64,000 nucleotides of DNA, taken from contig NZ_ML133544.1 of the NCBI RefSeq assembly GCF_003985145.1, forward strand, positions 18,670-82,669, in the 5' to 3' direction. Shown one piece after another: positions 41,522 through 50,930 of the stretch (position 1 is its first letter; each line of letters begins with the position of its first letter). This DNA is from Rhizobium anhuiense (GTDB lineage: Bacteria; Pseudomonadota; Alphaproteobacteria; Rhizobiales; Rhizobiaceae). Made by a program: the position numbers and the translations under genes. The notes beneath the pieces were generated by a model that was not told where the DNA came from, ran no database searches, and saw only the letters and a list, made by a program, of their open reading frames with translations.

Positions 41522-43644
41522 GGCGGCGTTTTGGACTGACGCTGAGCATGTTGCCTGTCATGCTGTTTCCGCAGTCCGGTAATCCGGCTCCGGTCGGGAC
41601 AGAGATAGATGCGCCCGAGCGCTTGCAGATGCTCGTCAGGGAGGCGACTTGCGCGGAAGCTTCGCCGACTTTGTCCGCCAAGTTGAATGGGACTTCATTA
41701 AGCGAGGTATTGAGCAGCAGCACCGAGGCACGGACGATATTTTACGTTTCTCCCAATGGCAAAGACAGCTGGAGTGGCCTCCTTCCGACCGCAGATCAGC
41801 AGGGCGGCGACGGCCCTTTCGCCAGCATTGAAAGAGCCCGTGATGCTGCCCGTGAGAAGGGCGGCAACAACACAATCGCGCTGGGTAAAGGCGATTACTA
41901 CCTTGCTCACCCGATCGTCTTTGACTCCCGCGATAAGGGCTTGATCGTCACGGCAAGATGCAATGAAGCGCCGATTTTGCATGGGGGGCAACGCGTGTTC
42001 AACTGGACGCAGCAGGCCGATGGTCGCTGGACGGCGCCGCTGAAATTGCCACCGGATGAGGGGGTCGGTGACCTTTTCGTCAATGGGATACGCCAAACTC
42101 GGGCTCGATTTCCCGACGCTCCCGCTGATGGCGATCCACGCAAAGGATGGTTGTTTGCCGCAAAGTGCCAGCCTGCCATCGACGTGCGGGAGGGAAACAC
42201 GCGCTTTTGTTTCCATGCCGGCGACCTTCCGGCAGTGGGTGATACAAGTGGACTGGTCGTGGACATCGTTGGAGGGTATCAACCCGGAAGCCAGTGGGGC
42301 AATGATACGCTCCCAGTTGTATCGATCGATGGCGCCGGCCGAACTGTCCATACCAAAGGCACAGACTATTTCTTTACCGCAGAAGGCAGCCGCTATTTCC
42401 TAACCGGAGCCAAGGCCTTGCTCGATGCTCCCGGAGAGTGGTGGTACGATCTTGTTGCGGGCCAGCTTCATTATATCCCCGTCGATCAGTCGTTACCCAG
42501 TTCCGTAGTCGTTGCGGGCATTTTGCCGACCTTGTTCAAATTGGATGGGGCCAATGGGATGGTTGTATCAGGGCTCGAGTTTAGAGACGGCGCTCCTGAA
42601 GGCAGCGGCAAGTTCTATACGGAAACCAGAGGATTTGGCGCCATACGGATCGAACACGCTGACGGCGTCAAGATTCTCGGCAACAGCATCGAAAATGTCG
42701 GCGTCGGGGTCCATGTGACGGAAAGCAAGGATGCGTTGATTGCCGGCAATGTGATTGCCGATGTGGCTGGCAACGGGATTTACGTCGGCACAAATTATGG
42801 CACGTTCGGCAAGTCGAACGGCTCCAGAATCCTTTCGAACCACATCCATGACATCGGAAAGGTTTACATTGAAACCGCAGGAATATGGTTCCAGGCGGCT
42901 GACAATGTCAGGATCGCCAACAATCTGATCGAAAACACGGCGCAGTTCGGAATCGCCGGCGGTTCGCTATGGGGTTCCAACGACGCCGTCTATAACGCTG
43001 TCATCGAGCACAACGTGATCCATAACGCCAACCAGCAGACGGCAGATGGCGGCGCCATCAAGATGATGGGGGAGCAAGCCGACTCTCTCAACAGCGTCAT
43101 CCGCTCCAATCTGGTGACCGGGACCGGTCATCTCATGAACAGGGTCGATGGAACGTTCTGGCCTCCCGGATACGAGAATACCAGCGAATGGCCGTCTCCT
43201 ATCAGCTGGGCGATCTATACGGATGGGAAGGCGAGCGGACTGCGTATCGAGGGAAATACGCTCTCGGGCAACATCGCGGCGATCGGTATCAATGGCGGTT
43301 GGAGCAACCTGGTGGCGGGAAACGTCATCACACACGGATCGGGCGCGGCTTTTCGGGTCGATGAGGGTACCGGCAAGGGTTGGCGTCCGCCATGGGCACG
43401 CCCCAATCGCATTGAGGAGAATGTTGTATCTGTCGACAGTGACAGTGGCATTGTGGCCTATGTCAACGCTCCCGATCTTGGGCTTGGATTTGTGCAATTC
43501 GCGCGCAACCGCTACAGCGGTAACTTGAACGACAAGAGCTTCAGGGTCCATCCGGAGATCATGCTTTCGGGAGAATTCGGCGGCCTAGGAGATCTTCAGA
43601 AGGCTGGAGAGGACACCGGAAGCGTAGTCGCGCCGCCCGAGTAA
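41518..43644 (+). CDS. secreted right-handed beta-helix protein, possible glycosidase or lyase
   Basis: A 708-residue exported protein. The N-terminus (MRRRFGLTLSMLPVMLF) is a short signal peptide. Residues about 75-130 hold the FYVSPNGKDSWSGLLPTAD ... PFASIERARDAAREKG motif that opens many parallel beta-helix carbohydrate-active proteins. Residues about 370-640 are PbH1 coils with repeated GNxIxxVGxGI and NxIENxxxFGI steps. The layout resembles GH141-type proteins, a family that includes alpha-L-fucosidase, which would suit a fucose-containing polymer, but this is inference. It is coupled to wzy. It may trim or degrade the polysaccharide in the periplasm or outside. Confidence 0.8.
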   Translation: MRRRFGLTLSMLPVMLFPQSGNPAPVGTEIDAPERLQMLVREATCAEASPTLSAKLNGTSLSEVLSSSTEARTIFYVSPNGKDSWSGLLPTADQQGGDGPFASIERARDAAREKGGNNTIALGKGDYYLAHPIVFDSRDKGLIVTARCNEAPILHGGQRVFNWTQQADGRWTAPLKLPPDEGVGDLFVNGIRQTRARFPDAPADGDPRKGWLFAAKCQPAIDVREGNTRFCFHAGDLPAVGDTSGLVVDIVGGYQPGSQWGNDTLPVVSIDGAGRTVHTKGTDYFFTAEGSRYFLTGAKALLDAPGEWWYDLVAGQLHYIPVDQSLPSSVVVAGILPTLFKLDGANGMVVSGLEFRDGAPEGSGKFYTETRGFGAIRIEHADGVKILGNSIENVGVGVHVTESKDALIAGNVIADVAGNGIYVGTNYGTFGKSNGSRILSNHIHDIGKVYIETAGIWFQAADNVRIANNLIENTAQFGIAGGSLWGSNDAVYNAVIEHNVIHNANQQTADGGAIKMMGEQADSLNSVIRSNLVTGTGHLMNRVDGTFWPPGYENTSEWPSPISWAIYTDGKASGLRIEGNTLSGNIAAIGINGGWSNLVAGNVITHGSGAAFRVDEGTGKGWRPPWARPNRIEENVVSVDSDSGIVAYVNAPDLGLGFVQFARNRYSGNLNDKSFRVHPEIMLSGEFGGLGDLQKAGEDTGSVVAPPE

Positions 43645-44354
43645 CAAAAGGCGCCGCGACGAGGGGTGTTATGCGGCGATAAAGTCCGCAGCTATGGCGA
43701 CCTATAACGCCCTTCAACCACGGCGTGCCCGCGCTGTGCGAGGCTTGCGGGTATAGCGCATGCAGGCATGCGCATCAAAATCGGGGACCTAGAGATCTGG
43801 TAGGGTGAGGCAGGTTTCCCATAGTGGGCGGGGCAATATTATTGGCAGCGAGCTGTCTCAGCATCTCTGCACTGAGCGTTCCGCGAACGTCAAGATCGCG
43901 ATTGCAGCCTTCCCGGCATAGGGGTCAGGAATTCCCTGATGACTATAACTATACGGCACATCGCCGCTGGAACTTAGATCTGTCCGCAGCTGGTTGGTTG
44001 TGTCGGACGTCTCCGAACGCTCGCCGGCCGGGGTCTTCATCTCGCCTATCGGGTTGAGCATGTCTCTCTTCCCGACTTTGTTCGCGCTCAAACCTCACGA
44101 GCGTTGATCACGCTAGAGTGAATAGCTTCTGCGGCTCTGCGCGGGTCGAAGCGCCATTTCGGGCCAACGGTCATCAAAAAGAGCAATATGGCAAGCGGTG
44201 GGGTACATGGACTTACTTCGAATATTGTACGTCGTCGCGGCATAAGACGTAAATATGAAATCTCTTCTACGTCCAATAGCTGGAGCGGCAAGTATGGAGG
44301 CAATCGGCCTGCCGGGATATTCTGATGACAGTTTCGATCGCGAAAGCGTAGGTC
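43645..44354. other. 710-base region without a convincing gene
   Basis: Frames here are short and lack binding sites. Two minus-strand frames (92 and 77 codons) abut at 44088-44091 by a TTGA overlap but show no family similarity. The stretch may hold the promoter of the WecG-WbaP-Uxs block, or degraded sequence from a past rearrangement. Confidence 0.5.
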
Positions 44355-45221
44355 ATGGGAAATCAATCAGCAGGCAGCAGCCAAACTTCAGTTCTTCATC
44401 CAAAGGGTTCCCTAGAATGGACGAATGTCCTTGGTGTTCGCGTTTCGGCAGTCAATCTCAAAAGCGCGACGGGATTTATTCAAGAAGCGATCGAAGACGG
44501 CAGAAAGGAATATGTGTGCGTTCGCGACGCACACGGCATCGTCCGCTGCCAAGATGATCCCGAGCTCCGGTCGATCCACAACCGGGCGTTCCTCGTAACC
44601 CCCGACGGCATGCCGCTTGTTTGGGCGCTGAGACATGCTGGTCATGTGGAAAGCGACAGGGTCTATGGACCGGATCTGATGTTATCCGTCTTCGATGCCA
44701 GCAGCTCCAAGGGCTTGCGCCATTTCCTTTATGGCGCAACGGCCGAAACACTCGAGCAACTGCAGGCGCGCCTTCTGGCAAAATTTCCGCAAGCACGGAT
44801 CGTCGGCTCCTATGCGCCACCTTTTCGCAACCTGTCGACGCGGGAGGAAACGGATATTGCTGACCGGCTCAATCGGTCGGGTGCCGATATCATCTGGGTC
44901 GGGCTGAGCAGTCCCAAGCAGGAACTCTGGATGGCGCGCATGCGCGATCGTCTGGAAGCATCGATGCTCATCGGTGTCGGAGCCGCATTCGATTTCCACG
45001 CCGGCCTCAAGCGGCAGGCTCCAAGGTTCATTCAAAGAAGCGGCTTCGAATGGGCGTTTCGGCTCTTGTGCGAGCCGCGACGGCTGTGGCGGCGCTATGC
45101 GCTCGTCGTGCCGACCTTCATCTCACTGACGGCATTCCAGAGACTGGGGCTTCGGAAGTTTCCAATCGAAGACAAGGTTTTTGGATCAAGCGTGCCAAAA
45201 GCGGCAGCTGTAAAGGTGTAG
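44355..45221 (+). CDS. WecG/TagA/CpsF family glycosyltransferase (GT26)
   Basis: A 288-residue glycosyltransferase of the WecG/TagA/CpsF family. Motifs are the TPDGMPLVWAL segment, the YGATAETLEQL helix, GADIIWVGLSSPKQELWM and a C-terminal amphipathic helix with GFEWAFRLLCEPRRLWRRY for membrane docking. Relatives add ManNAc(A), glucose or glucuronic acid as the second sugar of lipid-linked repeats. It ends 5 bases before the WbaP-type gene, which makes the first lipid-linked sugar, so it may act next. Confidence 0.9.
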   Translation: MGNQSAGSSQTSVLHPKGSLEWTNVLGVRVSAVNLKSATGFIQEAIEDGRKEYVCVRDAHGIVRCQDDPELRSIHNRAFLVTPDGMPLVWALRHAGHVESDRVYGPDLMLSVFDASSSKGLRHFLYGATAETLEQLQARLLAKFPQARIVGSYAPPFRNLSTREETDIADRLNRSGADIIWVGLSSPKQELWMARMRDRLEASMLIGVGAAFDFHAGLKRQAPRFIQRSGFEWAFRLLCEPRRLWRRYALVVPTFISLTAFQRLGLRKFPIEDKVFGSSVPKAAAVKV

Positions 45222-45226
45222 CCATC

Positions 45227-46720
45227 ATGTCCCTATTTGCTTCGTCAGCAATGAGACCAGGTCCGTCGAAGGCATCCACATCAAATGACATGACGTCGCG
45301 GGCGATTCCGGCAGGTTCCGTGCCGCCCATAGCAGCTAAGACCGCCGATCCCTTTGCACAGGCAGCGTTGAATATATCAGTCGCACTAGGGCGCCAGCTT
45401 GCTCGGCTTGCAACATCGTCTTTCCTGGTCGCCGGCGACATTGCAAGCTATTTGATTGCCTACTTTGTTCTCCTGTCCGTTCTCCCCATGGGTTCGGAGG
45501 GCACAATGGTGGAGCGTACGTTCACGATCGCAGCATTCGCTGCGATGATCCTTTACGCGTCGGCCGGCCTCTATCCTGGATATCGGTTGTATGACCACGA
45601 ACATCTCCGGCGGCGCACCATAGCTACCGTCAAGGTGGCTGTCCTGACGGCATTCGGAGCAATTGTCCTGCCGGAGGGGGAACGACTGCTGCTTGCCGTT
45701 ATTGGGTTCCTCGCTCTCGGGCTGATTGTCCAGCCACTTGCGCATTGGCTTGCACGAGGCCTGTGCCGGAGACTTGGAATCTGGGGGGAGCGCGCGGTTG
45801 TCATAGGGGCGCGCAACCTTACTCCCGCGCTTGTGGCACATTTCGAGGACCACTGGCAGTATGGTATCAGGCCGGAGCCCTTTTCCCCCGATACTTTGGA
45901 GGCATTGCCCGATGGCGGGCCATCCATTGCCGTGATTGCCGGCGACACAGGCTCGCTTGGACCCGACTTGGCGGCGATGCGTCGGAAGTTCGTGGAAGTC
46001 ATTTTGCTGTCCGACACGCCGAGCCTCAAGGTAAGCGGATTGCGACCTGCAGATGTCGGCGGAGAGATCGGCATTCGCCTCACCACTGGTGGGAGTTGGG
46101 TCAACTCGGATCTGGTTCGCCGAATCCTCGATCTCGCGATCGCCATCCCTGCAACGATCGTGGTTGCGCCATTCATCGCGTTCGCAGCGGCTGCAGTCTA
46201 TGCCATCGATCCAGGTCCCGTCTTCTTCCGGCATACAAGGGAAGGGCGGTCCGGCAAGCCGGTGCACGTCCTGAAATTAAGGACGATGTACCAAGATGCA
46301 GAACAGCGCCTTGAAGCATTATTCCGAGACAACCCCAGCATGCGCGCCGAGTGGTTGAGCCACTTCAAGCTCAAGGACGATCCGCGCATCCTTCCGGTCA
46401 TCGGACATATGCTGCGCTCTTCGAGCATCGACGAGCTCCCGCAATTGGCAAACATCATTGCGGGCGAGATGGCCTTCGTGGGACCACGCCCGTTTCCCGA
46501 GTACCACCTTTCGGCGATGGACGGCGAATTTCGGGCCAAACGCCGTTCCGTCACGCCGGGGCTGACGGGTCTCTGGCAAATATCCGAGCGAAGCAATGCG
46601 GATATCGAGCTGCAGCAGCAACTCGATGAGTTCTACATCGACAACCGGTCCTTGTGGTTCGACTTGCACATCCTTCTGAGCACAATTCCTGCGGTCTTAA
46701 AGGGCAAGGGAGCTTGCTGA
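45227..46720 (+). CDS. wbaP: polyprenyl-phosphate sugar phosphotransferase (WbaP type)
   Basis: A 497-residue initiating enzyme that moves hexose-1-phosphate from a UDP-sugar to undecaprenyl phosphate. About four N-terminal helices (about 50-180), a Rossmann-like middle (GERAVVIGARNLTPALVAHF) and the C-terminal bacterial sugar transferase domain are clear: RHTREGRSGKPVHVLKLRTM, SSIDELPQLANIIAGEM, GPRPFPEYH and PGLTGLWQISERS. ATG 45227 is supported by AAAGGTG upstream; the longer frame overlaps the WecG gene. It probably starts every repeat unit of the locus polymer with glucose or galactose. Confidence 0.92.
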   Translation: MSLFASSAMRPGPSKASTSNDMTSRAIPAGSVPPIAAKTADPFAQAALNISVALGRQLARLATSSFLVAGDIASYLIAYFVLLSVLPMGSEGTMVERTFTIAAFAAMILYASAGLYPGYRLYDHEHLRRRTIATVKVAVLTAFGAIVLPEGERLLLAVIGFLALGLIVQPLAHWLARGLCRRLGIWGERAVVIGARNLTPALVAHFEDHWQYGIRPEPFSPDTLEALPDGGPSIAVIAGDTGSLGPDLAAMRRKFVEVILLSDTPSLKVSGLRPADVGGEIGIRLTTGGSWVNSDLVRRILDLAIAIPATIVVAPFIAFAAAAVYAIDPGPVFFRHTREGRSGKPVHVLKLRTMYQDAEQRLEALFRDNPSMRAEWLSHFKLKDDPRILPVIGHMLRSSSIDELPQLANIIAGEMAFVGPRPFPEYHLSAMDGEFRAKRRSVTPGLTGLWQISERSNADIELQQQLDEFYIDNRSLWFDLHILLSTIPAVLKGKGAC

Positions 46721-46766
46721 CCTGTTCCTCGTCCTTCGGCAATCATCACAACAACGGAGCACACCA

Positions 46767-47819
46767 ATGCACGGACAAAAGCGAATTATGGTAACCGGCG
46801 GCACCGGGTTTCTGGGGTCATTCCTGTGCGAAAGGCTTTTGCGAGAGGGCAATGATGTCCTCTGCGTGGACAATTACTACACCGGTTCGCGCGACAATGT
46901 GCTGCATCTTCTTGACGATCCTCGCTTTGAGGTGCTCCGTCATGACATTACCTTCCCGCTCTATGTGGAGGTCGACGAGATCTACAATCTCGCCTGTCCG
47001 GCATCTCCGGTTCACTATCAGCACGACCCCGTGCAGACCGTGAAGACCAATGTGCACGGGGCCATCAATATGCTCGGCCTGGCAAAACGCACCAAGGCGA
47101 AGATCTTCCAGGCATCCACGAGCGAAGTCTATGGCGATCCGGCAGTCCACCCTCAGCCCGAGGAGTATCGAGGCAGCGTCAATCCCATAGGGCCGCGCGC
47201 ATGTTATGACGAAGGCAAACGGTGTGCCGAAACATTGTTCTTCGATTACCATCGCCAATATGGCGTGGAGATCCGCGTGGCACGGATCTTCAATACATAC
47301 GGGCCTCGCATGCAAACCAATGATGGCCGCGTCGTCTCCAATTTCATCGTTCAGGCGCTTCAAAACGAGCCGATCACCATCTTCGGCAACGGTAAGCAAA
47401 CGCGCTCCTTCTGCTATGTAGACGATCTGATTGAGGGCTTTATCCGCCTGATGGGGGCGCCGGCCGGCGTTACGGGTCCGATCAATCTCGGTAATCCAGG
47501 AGAATTCCAGGTCCGGGAACTGGCCGAAATGGTCATCGAGATGACGGGATCGAAATCAAGCATTGTTTACAAGCCTCTGCCGATTGACGATCCGACGCAG
47601 CGCAAGCCCGACATCACCCACGCAAAGCAGGACCTGGGCTGGCAGCCGACCGTAAACCTGCGACAGGGGCTTGAGAAAACGATCGCGTATTTCGAGTGGA
47701 AGCTGTCTGGCGGAACCAAGAGCACGCTTGGCGTCCAGTCCTCGCGAATGGCCTACACCCATCTGCCTACCCCGGCCGTCGGCCTTCCCGTTCAGGAAGC
47801 CGTACCAATCGGGCCGTGA
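46767..47819 (+). CDS. uxs: UDP-glucuronate decarboxylase (UDP-xylose synthase)
   Basis: A 350-residue extended SDR that converts UDP-glucuronate to UDP-xylose. Features are RIMVTGGTGFLGSFLCERLL, IYNLACPASPVHYQ, STSEVYGDP, ACYDEGKRCAETL (YxxxK) and ARIFNTYGPRM, all typical of UXS. The C-terminal 35 residues beyond the family core are Ser/Pro rich. It is 46 bases after the WbaP-type gene and 56 bases before a GT8 gene, which could use the product. Xylose is therefore a likely polymer component. Confidence 0.92.
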   Translation: MHGQKRIMVTGGTGFLGSFLCERLLREGNDVLCVDNYYTGSRDNVLHLLDDPRFEVLRHDITFPLYVEVDEIYNLACPASPVHYQHDPVQTVKTNVHGAINMLGLAKRTKAKIFQASTSEVYGDPAVHPQPEEYRGSVNPIGPRACYDEGKRCAETLFFDYHRQYGVEIRVARIFNTYGPRMQTNDGRVVSNFIVQALQNEPITIFGNGKQTRSFCYVDDLIEGFIRLMGAPAGVTGPINLGNPGEFQVRELAEMVIEMTGSKSSIVYKPLPIDDPTQRKPDITHAKQDLGWQPTVNLRQGLEKTIAYFEWKLSGGTKSTLGVQSSRMAYTHLPTPAVGLPVQEAVPIGP

Positions 47820-47875
47820 ACAGAAAGATCGATCATTGCAAGCTCGTGTTCTTTCGATGGGATGGTGCCGGAAAC

Positions 47876-48856
47876 ATGAATGTGCATAGCATACCAACAG
47901 GAGCCGCCCTTGCGGGTGCAAAACAGCGGTTAGGCCCCATCGTCTTTGCAGTCGATGCGGCCTACGCCGTTCCCTTGGCGACCGCCCTTAGATCGATCGC
48001 CGAGAATAACCAAAGCGCATGGCCCTTGAATATCCATGTCATTCATGAGGGAATAGGCGAAGAAATAAAGCGACTGATCTTTGACTCTCTGCCCGCAAAT
48101 TCTGCAGTCATTCAGTGGCATCCCATCGCCACATTGTCCTTCGCAAATGGATTTTCCACTCGCCCTGGCGTATCGAGGATGACCTTCGCAAGGATCCTTC
48201 TGCCGCAGTTCCTTCCGCAGACCTGCAATCGGGCTCTGTATCTGGATGGCGACATCCTGGTCCTGACTGCGCTTGAACAGTTGTGGAATATCGATCTCGG
48301 CGAGGCAGTGATCGGCGCCGTACCGGATTACTGGCTGGACAATGTTGTAAGCATCGGACCAAGTGCGACAGGCGGCCCTCGGGTCGAACGTTATTTCAAC
48401 GCCGGCATTCTTCTCATCGACCTTGAAAAATGGCGAAACGAGCGAATAACGGAACGTTCGCTGGAGTATCTCGACCGCTTTCCGACGACGGAATATTCGG
48501 ATCAGGACGCCCTTAACTTTGCCTGCGACGGAAAGTGGAAGATCCTGAACCGCGCCTGGAATTTTCAGTTCGAGCCAACGCAGGCGATCGCCCGCATCGC
48601 GCTCGAGCAGAAGCTCGCGATCGTTCATTTCGTGACCAACGTGAAGCCCTGGAAATCAGGAAGCTTGAGCCCGAACGTCGCCTTCTACGATGCATTTCGG
48701 TCCCGGACCCGTTTTGCGCTTACCCGGTGGGAGCGCGCTCGGAGTGGCTTGAAGCGTGTAGGCTCGCGGCTGCTTGCCCGATCCTCCTTGTTGAGAGCTG
48801 CATGGTCCTGCACGAAATCAGCGATGCGGGCACACGCATCGACGTCGCGCCAATGA
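47876..48856 (+). CDS. GT8-family glycosyltransferase
   Basis: A 326-residue GT-A glycosyltransferase of the GT8 (LgtC/RfaJ-like) family. The metal-binding DxD lies in RALYLDGDILVLTALEQLW, with RYFNAGILLIDLEKWR and SDQDALNFACDGKWK also typical. ATG 47876 is chosen; the longer frame overlaps uxs. GT8 members are retaining glucosyl-, galactosyl- or xylosyltransferases, so xylosyl transfer fits the neighbouring uxs gene but is not shown. Confidence 0.88.
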   Translation: MNVHSIPTGAALAGAKQRLGPIVFAVDAAYAVPLATALRSIAENNQSAWPLNIHVIHEGIGEEIKRLIFDSLPANSAVIQWHPIATLSFANGFSTRPGVSRMTFARILLPQFLPQTCNRALYLDGDILVLTALEQLWNIDLGEAVIGAVPDYWLDNVVSIGPSATGGPRVERYFNAGILLIDLEKWRNERITERSLEYLDRFPTTEYSDQDALNFACDGKWKILNRAWNFQFEPTQAIARIALEQKLAIVHFVTNVKPWKSGSLSPNVAFYDAFRSRTRFALTRWERARSGLKRVGSRLLARSSLLRAAWSCTKSAMRAHASTSRQ

Positions 48857-48950
48857 ATCGGGAGCGACGAACGCGTCAGAGCGAAACGAAGCCGGGTTCG
48901 GGTTCCATGAAATACTCCCGAACGTAACGATTGCCTGCGGAGGATTAAGT

Positions 48951-49940
48951 TTGCAACGCGTTGATGTCGTCATTCCCTGCTACAACTACGCTCATTTCCT
49001 TGAGGAATGTGTTGGAAGTGTTCTGTCACAGGCAGGCGTCGATGTACGCGTGCTTATTCTGGATGACTGCTCGCCAGACAATACGCCGGAAGTCGGAAAG
49101 GCTCTGGCATCCCGGGACAAACGGGTCACCTATCGGCGGCACACGGCAAACAAGGGCCACATCGCCACCTATAATGGCGGAATCGAGTGGGCGGGCGGCG
49201 ACTTATTCCTGCTTCTCTCCGCGGATGATTATCTCTTGCCGGGCGCGCTGGGTCGCGCTTCGGAGTTGATGCGCAATCATCCGAATGTGGGGTTCACCTT
49301 CGGGAACGCGCTCATAGCTGAGCCGAGCGGCGTCAGTAAGCGCGTCGATCCTCTCGGGGACAATGGTGTGGCTCCCATGCAGGTCTTGTCGGGCCCGCAA
49401 TTCATACGGTTGAGTGGAGCAAACAACCTGGTTCCGACACCGACGGCCGTCATCAGAACGACGCTGCAAAAACAGGTCGGCGGCTATCATAAGGAACTGC
49501 CGCATACCGGTGATATGGAGATGTGGCTGCGGCTCGCATCACATGCCGGAGTGGGCTACATCAACCAAGACCAAGCCGTATACCGCAGACATGCTTCGAA
49601 CATGTCGCTACAATACTATGGACAAAGTATCCTTCCCGACCTCCGGCAAAGAAAACAGGCTTTCGATATTCTGTTTCGTCAAGGCGCGGAAAGCCTCAGG
49701 AAAGATGAGAAACTCAGACGTTTTCTTGCCAGGGATCTCGGGAAAGAGGCGCTTCGGCTGGCAGGCATGGCATTCAATAATTTCGATATTGCCACAGCCA
49801 TGGCTATTCAGCGCTTTGCTCTTGAAGTTTCGCCCGAAGTGCGAAATTCATTGCCCTGGATCAAATTGGTCTGCAAGCAAACAATCGGGCCAAAATACTG
49901 GTACGCCCTGAATTCTATCGGGCGACGCGTTGCAGGATGA
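48951..49940 (+). CDS. GT2-family glycosyltransferase
   Basis: A 329-residue GT-A enzyme starting with TTG 48951, which has an ideal GGAGGA six bases upstream. Family motifs are VDVVIPCYNYAHFLEECVGSV, VLILDDCSPDNT and the DxD-like LLLSADDYLLPG. The C-terminal region has LPHTGDMEMWLRLA, the catalytic-base type ED/GD segment. It ends the block before a strong terminator. Donor unknown. Confidence 0.9.
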   Translation: MQRVDVVIPCYNYAHFLEECVGSVLSQAGVDVRVLILDDCSPDNTPEVGKALASRDKRVTYRRHTANKGHIATYNGGIEWAGGDLFLLLSADDYLLPGALGRASELMRNHPNVGFTFGNALIAEPSGVSKRVDPLGDNGVAPMQVLSGPQFIRLSGANNLVPTPTAVIRTTLQKQVGGYHKELPHTGDMEMWLRLASHAGVGYINQDQAVYRRHASNMSLQYYGQSILPDLRQRKQAFDILFRQGAESLRKDEKLRRFLARDLGKEALRLAGMAFNNFDIATAMAIQRFALEVSPEVRNSLPWIKLVCKQTIGPKYWYALNSIGRRVAG

Positions 49941-50054
49941 ATGGGCAGGACGGGGCCGTTCATCCGCAAGTACGCAAACAACAGTCAGGTGGTCGAGCGC
50001 TCGATCGCTATTATGCCAAGATCGCGGGAGACGGGATGGAGACGAACCCCGGCA

Positions 50055-50096
50055 TCAAAAAACCCGGTGACGCATTCGCGCCATCGGGTTTTTTGA
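50055..50096. terminator. bidirectional intrinsic terminator
   Basis: Perfect 12-base arms (50055-50066 with 50085-50096), A-rich outside and GC-rich inside, give a CCCG stem followed by TTTTTT in both directions. It ends the plus-strand glycosyltransferase block and, 70 bases past its stop, the convergent LuxR-type gene. Confidence 0.88.
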
Positions 50097-50165
50097 GCAA
50101 GACCGTGGTTCCAAGATACGAAGAGGTTTGCCTCAACAACGATCAGTACAACGCCTTATCCACGC

Positions 50166-50930
50166 TCATGCCGGAATACTGGTTTGGAACAAGTCGTTGA
50201 GCTTGAACACGACTTCCGTCCTGTTCGTTGCTTTGACCTTTTTCATAATGTTACGAACATGCACCTTTACAGTGCTTTCTCGCAGATTGAGCTCATAGGC
50301 GATAATTTTATTCGCCTTTCCGCGTCGGAGCGCTTCAACGACTTCCACCTGACGATCCGTGAATATGCCGGCTAGCGGGCGCGCGGTCGAATTGCTCGAG
50401 TCCAGCAAGTGACGCATGGCGAACAGGGCGCTTGCAGGTACAAAAATTCCTCCCGCCACCGACAGCGCGATCAGCTCCATGCACACACTGACGCTGACCG
50501 AGGCGGGTATGAACCCCTTGGCTCCGTACTCGAGCGCCCTGACGATTTGGCCGAAATCGTCGCTATCGGCCAATACGATGAGTGGCGTTGATGCAAATTC
50601 CGACGAGAGCTTCCGGATTTGCTCCGAAACGGCCGGTTCATCGATCTTTTTGCCGCCGACGTTCAAGAGGATTGCCGAAAGCGGAGGATAGTCGTCCCGC
50701 TTCTGCTTCCACTCCTCAATTGATCCAAATGCCAGAATCTGCAAATCCGTCTTTTGGGCAGCCATGCATTGCGCCAAGCATTGCCGATCGAGTTCACGAT
50801 TATCGAGAATGACAAGCGAATGCGTTTGTCTTGTCGACAAGGCAAGTGCCGTCGAATTACTTTCTATCGTAAGGGGAAATGCTAGGTTCTCCTGCCTGGA
50901 GTCTAAATTCGGTATAAGTGCTGAATTCAC
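50166..50930 (-). CDS. LuxR/NarL-type regulator with degenerate receiver
   Basis: A 254-residue regulator. I chose GTG 50930 because GGGGAGGG lies 7 bases upstream; the TTG at 50993 would add 21 residues. The N-terminal part (about 35-150) has a receiver-like fold, but the phospho-acceptor Asp appears replaced by Asn (AILLNVGG), and the conserved Thr/Ser and Lys are lost (VLADSDD, GFIPAS). The C-terminal HTH (about 185-245) is a good LuxR domain (FTDRQVEVVEALRRGKANKI, ESTVKVHVRNIMKKV). It probably acts without phosphorylation. Position inside the polysaccharide locus suggests it controls it. Confidence 0.88.
   Translation of the reverse strand: MNSALIPNLDSRQENLAFPLTIESNSTALALSTRQTHSLVILDNRELDRQCLAQCMAAQKTDLQILAFGSIEEWKQKRDDYPPLSAILLNVGGKKIDEPAVSEQIRKLSSEFASTPLIVLADSDDFGQIVRALEYGAKGFIPASVSVSVCMELIALSVAGGIFVPASALFAMRHLLDSSNSTARPLAGIFTDRQVEVVEALRRGKANKIIAYELNLRESTVKVHVRNIMKKVKATNRTEVVFKLNDLFQTSIPA

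Noticed and set aside
43858..44366. Pair of small minus-strand frames joined by a TTGA overlap
   Set aside because: No binding sites, no family similarity, and the first overlaps the start of the WecG-type gene. The overlap alone is weak evidence.
49937..50200. 87-codon plus frame after the GT2 gene with an ATGA overlap
   Set aside because: It runs straight through a perfect bidirectional terminator and into the convergent LuxR-type gene, so it is very unlikely to be transcribed as a gene.
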